NCBI GenBank assembly: GCA_965153355.1
Contig: OZ231126.1
Location: forward strand, 51,522,001 to 51,586,000
Origin: Flaccisagitta enflata
Taxonomy: Eukaryota; Chaetognatha; Sagittoidea; Aphragmophora
DNA length: 64,000 nucleotides
Reading direction: 5' to 3'
Position 1 is the stretch's first letter. Each line of letters starts with the position of its first letter. The translations under genes and the position numbers were made by a program. Below, piece by piece: positions 52,527-64,000 of this stretch. Below the pieces are notes generated by a model that was not told where the DNA came from, did not search any database, and saw nothing but the letters and a program-made list of their open reading frames with translations.

Positions 52527-52806
52527 CATGGAAAGAGAAATGACTTGTATGACATTAAAAAAAGAAATAGGAATGCAGAAAAGTTTGCAATGAGCTGAAT
52601 TAGAGAGAAGGAAAATACAGTTACAAACAAGGACCCATTTAGCACAACGATGCGTCAATGTCCTACTGTCACTCTTAACAACGGGTCCTATCACTCCTAT
52701 GCCGTTTTACCTTTTCTCATCGAATACAGCAGTACAATCTCACTAGACGCTCACTAGAGTCCCGATTCCTTGGCCATTTGATCAAATCTCGTCCTGAGCA
52801 TAACCA

Positions 52807-52826
52807 ATGGATGGCTAGCCATCCAT
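52807..52826. repeat. 20-bp perfect palindrome
   Basis: ATGGATGGCTAGCCATCCAT, at the left side of family G copy 1. Confidence 0.9.
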
Positions 52827-52889
52827 ATTTGCATGTCGAAGTGTTGTCCGGGATTTAGTGAACCACTGAACAAGTATTCTGTGCAATAC

Positions 52890-53335
52890 TCTATAAAGAA
52901 CAACAATATGCTTCCTCTTTCTCTTTTGTGAAGATAGACAGTCAGCGGACAAAACATAATAGGTATATATATCATACCGTTGGTTTTGATCCAATATGCT
53001 GATAGTAAGATATTGTATGCAATAACTAGATATTGAAATAACTGTAATGACTGTAATGTTACAATTTTGTAACCTTACAGCCAGCTGTAATTCTAACAAC
53101 TCGTAGTTGCATACAACATTTTGTTTGTTACAGCCAGCTGTAACTAAGGCAACTGATTGTCGCATACAACATTTTGTTTTTGAGCATTATGTTAGATCGA
53201 AGCCAATGGTATGATATATATACCTATAGTGTTTTGTCCACTGACTGTAGAGCTTTGATATTTTGGATAACAATTTTAGCTTATTTCTTTAGCGGTAAGA
53301 ATTTATTTGACTATGGATCCTTCTTAATCATACAT
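52890..53335. repeat. Family G repeat, copy 1, carrying a palindromic insert
   Basis: Left part (AAAGAACAACAATATGCTTCC, 52893 onwards) and right part (TTGATATTTTGGATAAC ... AGCGGTAAGAATTTATTTGAC) are matched by 60884-61020, where they lie close together. The palindrome 52939-53247 separates them here. Confidence 0.65.
52939..53247. mobile_element. Tc1-like palindromic MITE
   Basis: Inverted ends CAGTCAGCGGACAAAACA / TGTTTTGTCCACTGACTG, extended inward by GGTATATATATCATACC-type arms to about 60 bp. CAGT-starting ends with a nearby TA are typical of Tc1-like MITEs, though TA is intact only on the right (53248-53249). The middle has two 53-bp direct units (53075-53127, 53128-53180), each with TTACAGCCAGCTGTAA and CATACAACATTTTGTTT. 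Confidence 0.75.
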
Positions 53336-53435
53336 GAACTGTTAGACATCATGGATGGCCACCAAGATGCATGGACGTTCTAAAGATTTTAAAAAGAAGC
53401 AGAAATAAGTATAAAATGCAGAAGCGTTAGATAAT

Positions 53436-53715
53436 CAGCGGTACCCGTGCCCTGCCTAAGTATGTTGTGATTGAAGTTGAGGGAGGGAGCAGGGCAGCGG
53501 CTCCGAGGAGGCCGATGAAAATTTCTCCTTCTCCTAGCGGTTAGGATATGGGCCTTTGGGCTGAGATTTAGGCCGTAGGGCTGGGATGTGGGCCTCGTGG
53601 TTAGATTTTGTGCTTGAGGCTGAGATTTAGGCTTTGAGGCTAAGATTTGGGCCTTGAGGCTGGGATTTTGGTCTCAGGGCTGGGGGGGGGGGGGGGCGGG
53701 GACGTAGAAGGAGAA
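53436..53715. mobile_element. Family B unit, copy 3
   Basis: CAGCGGTACCCGTGCCCTGC, GGGAGCAGGGCAGCGGC and a private arm TTTCTCCTTCTCCTA (about 53522-53537), mirrored by TAGAAGGAGAAGG at about 53705-53717. Interior units GGGCTGAGATTTAGGC of about 30 bp and a G-run. Confidence 0.7.
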
Positions 53716-54025
53716 GGAAAAGAAAGAGAACGAGGAGAAGAAGAAATTTCCCCATGAGTAAAAACATAGGTCATCTGCCCAAAAGGAAAAGAAGAATAAT
53801 AAGAAAAGAAGAGGAAGAAGTAGAAAAAAGGGGAAAGGTGAAAAAGTAGAATCAGAAAATCAGAAGATGACGTACAAGAAGAGGAACAAAAAAAAGGAAC
53901 AATGAGAAGAAGCAAATTCTTAAGCAAAAGAGTATTCAATAAAAAAAAAAGATATAGTCAGTGGCATAAGTTTTGGTTAAAGAGCGAGTGAGAAAGACAT
54001 ATACAGGGAGTGGGATCTATTGAAG
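53716..54025. other. Purine-rich, no gene
   Basis: GAAGAA-rich DNA following family B. Confidence 0.5.
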
Positions 54026-54212
<187 letters not shown>

Positions 54213-54427
54213 GAGAGCGGGAGGAAGAGGAGCAGGAAGATGAGGGGAGAGTTAAGAGGCTTTCTCGTCTATACAACTACCTTTTGTGAATATGTATCCA
54301 CGTACTCCTACGTAAGGCTTTCAACGAGACACGGGAACAAGAATTTCAACGGGACGATATATCTATCACTAAGACGGCTGACTCAGTAGAAAATAAAGGG
54401 AGGGAGACATATACAAAGGAAGGAAAA

Positions 54428-54565
<138 letters not shown>

Positions 54566-54825
54566 TCCTTTCCCGTGCCAACCTGTTTCATCAACCGCCC
54601 GTCTGTCACTTTTATCTTGGCCACCAACTGCTAAATAATCTTAATTCATATCCGATCACAACCAACTACCCCCTCCTTCCCCAATTGCTGTCAAATACGT
54701 TGCTAACCCATCCCCATTTTCTGGAATCGCTCTTCAAAGTCAATGAACCTAACCAATTGTTATTATTAAAACTTATCAATATTTGTTACTCAGGAGCAAC
54801 AATAGTTCGAATGGTCAGTAGAGTG

Positions 54826-55210
54826 GGCACAATATGGGCATTCAAAAGAAAAATAATTTCCAAGCACTTTTCAAGTTCCATTTTCTATCCCTTGATGTTT
54901 ACCACTGTTCATGTTGGGGAAATAAACTGTTGGATTTGATTTGATTTGCATAACCAAAGCCCAACCTGCTTTGAAAATCGATTTGGACTTGATCTAGGCA
55001 CTCGGTAATCAATGCCGTAGTTGTATAGAATTACTATGGAAGAAATTCATAACGACAGCAATAAATTTTACACAACTACATCATTGATTTCGGAGTGCCT
55101 AGATCAAGTCCAAAGCAGTATTTCATTTAGACCGGGCTCTAATTATGCAAGTGGAACATGAAAAGTGCTTGAAAAGGAATTTTTATTGGAATACCCAAAC
55201 TGAAGGGGCC
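54826..55210. mobile_element. Foldback element
   Basis: Two nested inverted pairs: an inner one at 54966-55118 (CTGCTTTG and TTGGACTTGATCTAGGC with their complements) and an outer one (TTCCAAGCACTTTTCAAGTTCC against GGAACATGAAAAGTGCTTG). Between them AATAAACTGTTGGATTTGATTTG resembles LINE or SINE 3' tails. No terminal duplication was found. Confidence 0.7.
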
Positions 55211-55379
55211 AAGTCTGTTCCATACTAATATTATATTGCAAAAAATGAGCAAGTACTGACCTTTGAGGCATTTGAGGCCTTTGAGGCGAGAATTAGAATT
55301 CTCCACCAAAGCGCACACTAATAGTCACTGATATGAATGAATGATAATAAAAATTCCTCGCCATCCCCTTCCGCCTGAC

Positions 55380-55715
55380 CGACCTTGCCATCCCCTCCTC
55401 GTCATCCTCTCCCTACCGACCTCACCAATTATCCTTCTCCCCATTACCCTATCCCCTCCTGCTCAACCGACCTCTCCATCCCCTCTCTCCTAACCTCACG
55501 ATCCTATCCTTCTTACCATCCCCTGCCGACCTCCCCATCCCCTCCTGACCTCCCCATCCCCTCCTGACCTCCCCATCCCCTCCTGACCTCACCATCCTCC
55601 CCTATCCATCACCTTCCGACCTCCCCATCCCCTCCTGACCTCCCCATCCCCTCCTGACCTCCCCATCCCCTCCTGACCTCCCCATCCCCTCCTGACCTCC
55701 CCATCCCCCTCCTTC
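55380..55715. repeat. 19-bp C-rich minisatellite
   Basis: CCTGACCTCCCCATCCCCT repeats cleanly at 55529-55588 and 55617-55708, with decayed versions from 55380. Confidence 0.93.
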
Positions 55716-56047
55716 TTCCCAACCTCTTCCAACCTTACCCCGTCCTCTCCTTTCTCTCATCTCGAACATGAGTCGACCCATCTTTTTGTCTTCATTCATC
55801 ACCTGCGCTCTTTAATCTTCGAATAATCTAGATCTGCTTTCGTGTCATCCCTCATCTGGTTCCTTAATGTCTAAATGCTTATTCTTCTTTTCGTGAAAGA
55901 TGCATTTATTGTGTATTTTTAAGTGAAAGTGGTAGTAAGCTAAACTTATTCTATTTCCAAAATGAAAAAAAACCTCATGAATTCAGTTTACTATTCTCTT
56001 CCAATCTATTATTTGCAGTTTATCTTTTTTCGGTCGTTGTTGTTTTC
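55716..56047. other. No recognised feature
   Basis: Pyrimidine-rich, then AT-rich DNA. Confidence 0.5.
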
Positions 56048-56189
56048 TTTTTAGTCGCGTGCACGCGACTCTACAACCCGCTTTGTCCGTCTGTCTGTCG
56101 GTCGGTCGGTCAGTCCGCCACACTTTGCTTTTTTTCGCCGCCCCTGCCCACCCGCACGCGACTAAGGTAGCCGTGTACCCGGCCTTGTT
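56048..56189 (-). mobile_element. Family A element, minimal 142-bp form
   Basis: Minus-strand copy: TTTTT, AGTCGCGTGCACGCGACT (56053-56070), CTACAACCCGCTTTG, (GTCC/GTCT/GGTC)n, CCACACTTTG, then straight to GCCCCTGCCCACCC, GCACGCGACT, CCGTGTACCCGGCCTTGTT. The body blocks are absent, which shows the smallest structure that still has both ends. Arm pairing 10 of 10. Confidence 0.95.
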
Positions 56190-56415
56190 CTACTTAAGCC
56201 TAATTGATTCTTAGTTTTTTTTTCCGTCATCTGTTACCATGTTTTCCCAAATGCCATTTTCTGTTGTAATTGTCTCTTTTATCGTTTCTTTGTTTGTATC
56301 CTTTGTTCGGATTCTTTATCCAAATGCCCATTTTATTTGAAACAATCTTCATTTCACATACCTTCCTACCTTTACTCCTTTTCTCTCTCCTTTTTCCGGC
56401 CTTCTTATCCTAATT

Positions 56416-56732
56416 CTTAGTCGCGTGCACGCGACTCTACACCTTGGTCTGTCGGTCGGTCGATCCGTCGGTTAGTCCGTCGGTAAAACTTTTTTTTCAA
56501 TTTTATGTTTTTTAGCATTTTTCAACATTCTTTAACATCTTTAACATTTTTGGCATTTTTACATTTTTTAACATTTTTTGACCTATTTAACATTTCTTAA
56601 CATTTTTAAACATTTCATAACATCTTTAAAAATTTCCAACATTTTTAATGTTTTTTAACATTTCCTAACATTTTTTAACATCTTGTTTTGTCATTTCCAG
56701 AGGCACGCGACTGTTGCCCTCTTGGGCTTGTT
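56416..56732 (-). mobile_element. Family A element with AACATTTTTT minisatellite
   Basis: Minus-strand copy: AGTCGCGTGCACGCGACT (56419-56436), CTACACCTTGGTCTG, (GGTC)n, a degenerate 10-13-bp array of AACATTTTT units (56505-56690), GCACGCGACT and a distinct 5' hairpin GCCC-TCTT-GGGC, then TTGTT. Arm pairing 10 of 10. Confidence 0.87.
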
Positions 56733-56929
56733 ACTTTCCTCCTTCCTTACCTCTTTCTTTCCTGCTTTCCCTTAATTACCACTGTCCTCGTTTTTCTTCA
56801 TTGCCTTGACCTTGTTCTTGCAGTCTTTGTCTGTATTGCGCAGTTCCGCGTTTCTGTCATTGCTTCCCTACTTTCTTTCTACCTCTTTTTTTAGAATTTC
56901 CTTTCCCTATCCTTTTTTCGTGTTTGTTT

Positions 56930-57560
56930 TTTTGTTTTTGTTTTTGTTTTTGTTTTTGTTTTTGTTTTGTATTTTTGTATTTTTGTATTTTTGTATTTTT
57001 GTATTTCTGTATTTCTGTATTTCTGTTTTTTTGTTTTTTTGTTTTTCGTTTTTCGTTTTTTGTTTTTTGTTTTTTGTTTTTTGTTTTTTGTTTTTTGTTT
57101 TTGTTTTTTGTTTTTTGTTTTTTGTTTTTTGTTTTTGTTTTTGTTTTTGTGTTTTGTGTTTTTTGTTCTTTGTTTTTTTGTTTTTTTGTTTTTTGTCTTT
57201 TGTCTTTTGTCTTTTGTCTTTTGTCTTTTGTCTTTTGTCTTTTGTCTTTTGTCTTTTGTCTTTTGTCGTTTGTATTTTGTCTTTTGTTTTTTGTTTTTGT
57301 TTTTTGTCTTTTTTGTTTTTTTTTTGTTTCGTTTTTTGTTTCATGTGTTTCGTGTTTCGTGTTTCGTGTTTCGTGTTTTGTGTTTTGTGTTTTGTGTCTC
57401 TCTGTTTCTCTGTTTCTTTGTTTCTTTGTTTCTCTGTTTCTCTGTTTCTCTGTTTCTCTGTTTCTCTGTTTCTCTGTTTCTTTGTTTGTTTCTTTGTTTC
57501 TTTGTTTCTTTGTTTGTTAGTCAGTTTGTTTGTTTTTTGTTTTTTGTTTCTTGTTTCTCT
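56930..57560. repeat. Drifting T/G-rich 6-8-bp array
   Basis: Successive blocks: TTTTTG, TATTTTTG, TATTTCTG, TTTTTTG, TTTTGTC, GTTTCGT, GTTTTGT, TCTCTGTT, TCTTTGTT. Each is locally homogeneous and grades into the next. Frames of 145-356 codons across it (Phe-Cys-Phe repeats) are not genes. Confidence 0.95.
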
Positions 57561-57599
57561 ATTAGTTAGTCAGTTTGTTTGTTTGTTTGTATCTTGTTT

Positions 57600-57868
<269 letters not shown>

Positions 57869-58364
57869 TTCCGTGATCCTTGTAGTTACTGTCCTTCATC
57901 AATTTCAACTTCTTCCCATTTATGTCTCCCATTGTGTCCTTCTCATTTGTGATTACCTTTGTCCTTTCTTTTCCTCTACATACTCTGGTTTCCTCCTTCC
58001 CCCACTCCGCCCTCACACTGCTCTTGTCTCGTTACTTTATTCTCTTTTGCGCAACCTGTGACTTGCATGCTAATTTCACCTCGACTTTCCCTTTTTTTTT
58101 CTCCTCATTATTTTCCCGTCCTTTTCCATATGACGGCTTCCCTCCGAAGGCAACATTTGTGTTTCAACGAAGGTCAAAATAGAAAAAAATGTATGAATGA
58201 AAATGCAAAAATAAGTGAATGAAAGTGATTGAGATGGGTCAGACATGATATTTAAGAGAAAAATTTGCATTGTTTCAGCAAGAGGACCATGTTCAGCCAA
58301 TGTTACCAAAAAGATTGTTTTGAAAATTTGTACTTATTTTATTTTTGGTCACTGATAGGGGGCT
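57869..58364. other. No recognised feature
   Basis: Mixed DNA. Confidence 0.5.
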
Positions 58365-58505
58365 GGTCGAAATTCTAAATTTGCATAGGAAATGGAAAAA
58401 TAAAAAAACAAAGAACATAGTTCTCTTCCCAAATCGATTACAGAGAGAACTATGTTTTTCAAAATGCAAAATATCCCTGTGTTTGGCTTTCTTAGAATTT
58501 CGACC
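58365..58505. mobile_element. Family F palindromic element, copy 2
   Basis: Outer ends GGTCGAAATTCTAA / TTAGAATTTCGACC and inner pair AACATAGTTCTC / GAGAACTATGTT, with AATGCAAAAT shared with copy 1. The inner arm sequences differ from those of copy 1 but stay self-complementary. Confidence 0.82.
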
Positions 58506-58977
58506 TCAGAAAATGAAAAAAAGTGTAAGCAGAAATTCACTAAAAAACATCCTTTTCTTGTTTGTTTTCATGTGAATTGCATAGTTCGAATTACATTTTA
58601 AGTCAGAATATGGTACAAATGTATGCGCTAAGTGTCTTTAGAGATTATTTGTCCACTAAAAGCATCCTGGCATCATTATTGTCCTGATAATAATGCAAAA
58701 AGTATTCTGAAACACTTCGATTTCCTTCAAAAATTTTCTGTCATATCCTCTTTTTTTCTTTTCCCCTTCTATCTTCCCTTTCTTACCCCTTCCCACGGCC
58801 ATCACCGACAATTATAATCTTCTTTTATTGTCTTTTCACGTGTAATAATTGTTTTCTTTATATTTCCCCTTTTATTCCCCATTCTCCCAAAACATGATCA
58901 ATCTCGATTAATTTCCCGACGTGTGTTGCGCCTCCTTTCTTCTTTCGGATTTCTTCAGCCTTTCTGTAACTCCGCTG
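58506..58977. other. No recognised feature
   Basis: AT-rich, then pyrimidine-rich DNA. Confidence 0.5.
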
Positions 58978-59024
58978 TCTGTCTGTAACTCCGCTCTCTA
59001 TCTGTCTGTCTGTCTGTCTGCCTA

Positions 59025-59106
<82 letters not shown>

Positions 59107-59117
59107 AGTCTGTCTGT
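58978..59117. repeat. (TGTC)n microsatellite
   Basis: About 33 TGTC units; duplicated TCTGTAACTCCGCT at its left edge. Confidence 0.96.
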
Positions 59118-59354
59118 TACTACATCCATCTGGCTTCCGGCATCTAGATTTGATTGGAGATCGTGCTGTCCGTCTGTTCTCTGTCATTTCTGCTCCATTT
59201 CATATCTGTCCCTGTCTTTGTTATTGCTCATTGTGTGTCTATCCATTTGTTCACGATTATCGTCCTCATTATCATCATCTATCATGTATCATGTATCATC
59301 CATCGTTCATAATCTATTATCTATCATCTATCATCTCTCATCAATCATTTACGA

Positions 59355-59738
<384 letters not shown>

Positions 59739-59750
59739 AGGACACTAATC

Positions 59751-59964
59751 TTTTTAGTTGCGGACACGCAACTCTATAAGAGGCTTTGTCCGTCCGTCGG
59801 TCGGTCGGTCCGTCGGTCGGTCGGTCGGTCCGTCGGTCGGTCCGTGGACACGAGTCGAAAAGTGAGGAAATGAGCGTTTTTGAACATTTTTAATTGCGGA
59901 CAGTTGCATTTCCGCCCCTGCCCACCCGTCCGCAACTGATGGCCGTGTATCCGGCCTTGTTTTT
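59751..59964 (-). mobile_element. Family A element, TTGCGGAC subclass
   Basis: Minus-strand copy: TTTTT, AGTTGCGGACACGCAACT (59756-59773), CTATAAGAGGCTTTGTCC, (GTCGGTCC)n, GACACGAGTCG, GAGCGTTTTTGAACATTTT, CGCCCCTGCCCACCC, arm GTCCGCAACT, CCGTGTATCCGGCCTTG. Arm pairing 10 of 10. Confidence 0.94.
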
Positions 59965-60880
59965 ATTCCTCATCTGCTTCTTCTTCAGGTGGAAATCAAC
60001 TTTTTTCCGTCTTTTCTTCCCTAATCAAGTCTATTAAAATTTTTAATGCCTTCCCTAGAAGAAAAAAAAAATTCCCGGGCTTTTCGTTTGGTTTCCTTCT
60101 TATTAATCCTCTGCATTTGATTTCATAAGTCGCAGAATATTTCGGTGGGTCTGACTGTCCGTTTGTTGGACTGTCCGTTACACTATGCTATTGCGGCTTT
60201 GTGAGTTTCTCTGCCAGACTATCTCTTTGGCCTACTCAGGGCTACTCAGGCATCGCATTTGGATCAGCAACCAATTCTTTTAATATCAACAGGTTTGACA
60301 AATACTGATATATCATTTCATATTTTGATACATGAAAAGTTGAAATATATCTTCTAGCTCAGTGATGTTGGAGAACTTGTTATCTGTCTGGAACAATTTA
60401 AATTTTTTAGAAAAAATTGTGTCAATGTTGGCAATGAGGAAAAAGGGAAAGACAATAAAAAACAATAAAAAACAAACAAATGAATTGTTGTACCTCAGCC
60501 GAGGCATTGGACTCGCAGGAAAAGTCGTCTCGATTTCTAACCAGTTTTTTTCTTCAGGCTTTGACTAGTTAGATGTCAGCGTTATTCAGAATTAAAAAAA
60601 AATCTTTTTAAAGATCTAAACGTTCGTCAGCCATGAAACCCCAGAGGAGGAAGGAGGCTGATAATGTCTAAAGAGCTCTTTTAGGGTACGACTATTTTCT
60701 ATTGAACGAATTCTACCTCTCAGTTTTGATTTTTGAACTTTTTATGGTCAGAAAAAGTCACTATCAAGAAATTCTTTGATCAATTTGTAATCTTTGATTA
60801 ATAACAAAACCCGTTTTTTGCATGTCATAGTGCAGTTGAGGATGAAGTGAAACATTGATGAGTTATCCTTTGCTACGTTT
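59965..60880. other. No recognised feature
   Basis: AT-rich DNA with short open frames only. Confidence 0.5.
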
Positions 60881-60883
60881 TGT

Positions 60884-61020
60884 AAAGAACAATAAAATGT
60901 TTCCTCAACCTCTTCTGTGACGATTGCCACTGCAATCTGGTTTTCTTAATTTTTGATATTACTAAAATTGATTTTAGCTATCTTCCTTGGCCGTAAGAAT
61001 TGATTTGACAGCAGATTCTT
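60884..61020. repeat. Family G repeat, copy 2
   Basis: Shares AAAGAACAATAAAATGTTTCC and TTTTTGATATTACTAAAATTG..GTAAGAATTGATTTGAC with copy 1 but has only about 25 bp between the parts. Confidence 0.65.
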
Positions 61021-61072
61021 CTTAGTTGGACAAGAATTTGTGAGAAACAAGACAAAAATCAATTCTTACGGC
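60990..61072. repeat. 17-bp perfect hairpin
   Basis: GCCGTAAGAATTGATTT and its exact complement at 61056-61072, with a 49-bp loop. Confidence 0.88.
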
Positions 61073-61368
61073 ATGTTTAGGGGGTTGCCGGCCCCCCCTG
61101 ATGAAACCCAACGATCTACGAACAACTATGACGTATGATTTTATAAATTACGCAAAGTCTTTATCCCTTTCCGAAAGCCTCTTTTATAGCCGGTCTGCCC
61201 GTGATCTTGTCCACCTTATCGTCCATATCTTTTCACCCACGTGTTTTCTGTGACATATACGCCTCACCTACATGCCCCTGGCCTTAACTACATCGTTGCC
61301 TAATCGGTCTATCGTCTAACGTAATACTTGCGTCTATACCATTGCTCAAATGCTAGACCTTTGTCATC
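61073..61368. other. No recognised feature
   Basis: Mixed DNA. Confidence 0.5.
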
Positions 61369-61412
61369 GCCCCTGCCCACTGGTCGAGTAACCTCGTATC
61401 CGGCCTTGTTTA
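61369..61412 (-). mobile_element. Family A 5' remnant
   Basis: CGCCCCTGCCCAC, then CTCGTATCCGGCCTTGTTTAC, matching the 5' end of minus-strand A copies. No palindrome is found on the other side. Confidence 0.6.
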
Positions 61413-61593
61413 CAATTTTCCGATAAAAATCAAGATGAAGGAAAGAGGAAAACAATATGTGGGAAAGAAGAACAAGAAAAAAAAAAAAGATCCAAGGAAA
61501 TGCAAGAAATCTGAGAGCGAAGTCGCGTCGCCGACAACCTTTAAACCTCCCCGTCGAGGTCTTCTCAATCCTCGACAGCGCCCCGGAGACGAG

Positions 61594-61597
<4 letters not shown>

Positions 61598-61681
<84 letters not shown>
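61598..61681. repeat. (GA)n microsatellite
   Basis: About 40 GA units, directly upstream of an A element. Confidence 0.97.
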
Positions 61682-61694
61682 TTAGGAAGAAATA

Positions 61695-61910
61695 AACAAG
61701 GCCGGATACACGGCTACCCAAGTCGCGTGCGGGTGGGCACAGGCAGTGATGAAATAGACAGACGTTAGGCAGAAGTTGGGCAGTTGTTGGGCAGGAGTAG
61801 AAACCCCAAAACTGCCCATAAACGCCGAAAAAGCAAAGTGTTACCGACGGATGGACAGACCGACCGACAGACGGAGCGGGTTGTAGAGTCGTGTGCATGC
61901 GACTATAAAG
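61695..61910 (+). mobile_element. Family A element, full length
   Basis: AACAAGG, hairpin GCCG-GATACA-CGGC, arm AGTCGCGTGC, TTGGGCAGGAGTAGAAACC, AACGCCGAAAAAGCAAAG, ACCGACGGATGG, AGCGGGTTGTAGAG, AGTCGTGTGCATGCGACT (61887-61904) and ATAAAG. A small local triplication of a TTGGGCAG word lies in the body. Confidence 0.93.
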
Positions 61911-61928
61911 AAAAGAAAGTAATAGAGA

Positions 61929-62226
<298 letters not shown>

Positions 62227-62342
62227 AAAGAAAAATAAACATGAAAGAAAGATGAAAAGTAAAGAAAGACAGAATTAGAAAAGTCGCAAAGAAGCCGAAA
62301 AATGACGTCATGTGACACGCGACGGGGAGTTAAGATACCGAC

Positions 62343-62980
<638 letters not shown>

Positions 62981-62989
62981 TGATCGGAA

Positions 62990-63023
62990 ACAGAGTATAG
63001 AGTCGCGTATTCGCGTTTTAAAA
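62990..63023 (+). mobile_element. Family A 3' remnant
   Basis: GTATAGAGTCGCGTATTCGCG and TTTTAAAAG resemble the spacer and terminal palindrome; nothing else of the element remains. Confidence 0.45.
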
Positions 63024-63300
63024 GTAGCCAACAAACCACAAGTATCATAACTGCCTCTTACGACCTTGGTGATTGACCTCGCATTTACGCGTGGGGTCAT
63101 GAGTGTCATCCCTGTGACCTTACAATTTATAGAAGGAACGGGTTTTTTTTTCGGGTGACATAACGCTGACCTCACATTAAAGCTGCAATAAAAATGTGAC
63201 GTCAGAGACTGGATTTTTATTTCCATCGGGGAAAATGAAAAAAAAAGAAAGAAAAATGGTTGAAATGAATGAGTTTACCACATTGGGTGCCACTGTCAAT

Positions 63301-63651
<351 letters not shown>

Positions 63652-63904
63652 TGGTTTAAGAGATAAACCAATATGCAATGTGATAAAATGTGGGATGTAC
63701 TAGAGCTGGTTGTGATATAACAGATTCGAAAAGACTGAGACAAAAAGAGACAATGTTGGAAGAAATAATGGGAAAAAATGACAGATTAAAAAACCGAATG
63801 ACTTTTGGGTGGTAGGAAAGGGCAGACTTGGGCCATAAGGCGGGACCACAATGTCTCTGACGCCACAAACATTCGTTTGCCCATGGTCATGGAAAAGGAA
63901 AAGG

Positions 63905-63907
<3 letters not shown>

Positions 63908-63982
<75 letters not shown>
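63908..63982. repeat. (GA)n microsatellite
   Basis: About 36 units, preceded by (AAAAGG) units; near the window edge. Confidence 0.97.
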
Positions 63983-63986
<4 letters not shown>

Positions 63987-64000
63987 GACAGAAAGAAGCA

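Overview
The window is a stretch of nuclear DNA from a eukaryote, most likely an invertebrate animal. The only recognisable protein-coding remnant is the C-terminal end of an animal-type non-LTR retrotransposon polymerase (about 36485-36724). I see no host gene, rRNA gene or tRNA gene. Nearly all long open frames are translations of microsatellites. I cannot name the species.

Two things fill the window. The first is simple repeats: about 60 arrays of (GA), (GT), (TTG), (CAT), (GAA), (TTTC), (TGTC), (ATTC) and (CCGA), roughly 10 kb by hand tally, plus minisatellites (64-bp unit at 27.6-28.4 kb, 63-66-bp unit at 36.1 kb, 19-bp unit at 55.5 kb, a drifting 6-8-bp T/G-rich array at 56.9-57.6 kb).

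The second is short non-autonomous mobile elements. The commonest, called family A here, has about 30 full or partial copies of 0.14-0.9 kb on both strands. Layout in element orientation: AACAAG, a small 5' hairpin (usually GCCG-GATACA-CGGC), a ~10-base 'arm' (usually AGTCGCGTGC), a block near GGGTGGGCAGGGGC, a variable body, a (GGAC)n or (CCGA)n microsatellite, a spacer ending in GTAGAG or ATAGAG, a terminal palindrome (usually AGTCGCGTGCACGCGACT) and AAAA. This resembles Helentron-associated elements (DINE-1/HINE type, which carry a subterminal inverted repeat, an internal microsatellite and a 3' stem-loop). The striking observation is that the arm differs between copies, yet within a copy the 5' arm and the outer half of the 3' palindrome stay complementary.

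Other elements: family B (long inverted ends around degenerate minisatellites; 2.2-3.0, 9.5-10.0, 53.4 kb); family C (4.7-6.5 and 31.2-31.8 kb), one copy of which holds a 939-bp hAT-type insertion with an 8-bp target duplication while the other copy shows the empty site; a 136-bp hAT-type MITE at 10.7 kb; family D MITEs (25.0, 41.4, 44.9 kb); family E mariner-like MITEs with TA target sites (18.9 and 46.1 kb); family F palindromes (29.3 and 58.4 kb); family G (52.9 and 60.9 kb), one copy carrying a Tc1-like palindrome; and a foldback at 54.8 kb.

Layout: 0-11 kb repeats with families B, C, A and both hAT-type elements; 11-18 kb purine/pyrimidine arrays and a cluster of A copies including a nested pair; 18-30 kb family E, D and the 64-bp minisatellite; 30-42 kb A copies, the (CCGA)76 expansion and the LINE remnant; 42-51 kb D, E, a second nested A pair and TTG/GT/CA arrays; 51-64 kb the longest GA tracts, G and F elements, the TTTTTG-type array and three more A copies. 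Nothing here works as an operon or pathway; it is a repeat-dominated intergenic or intronic region.
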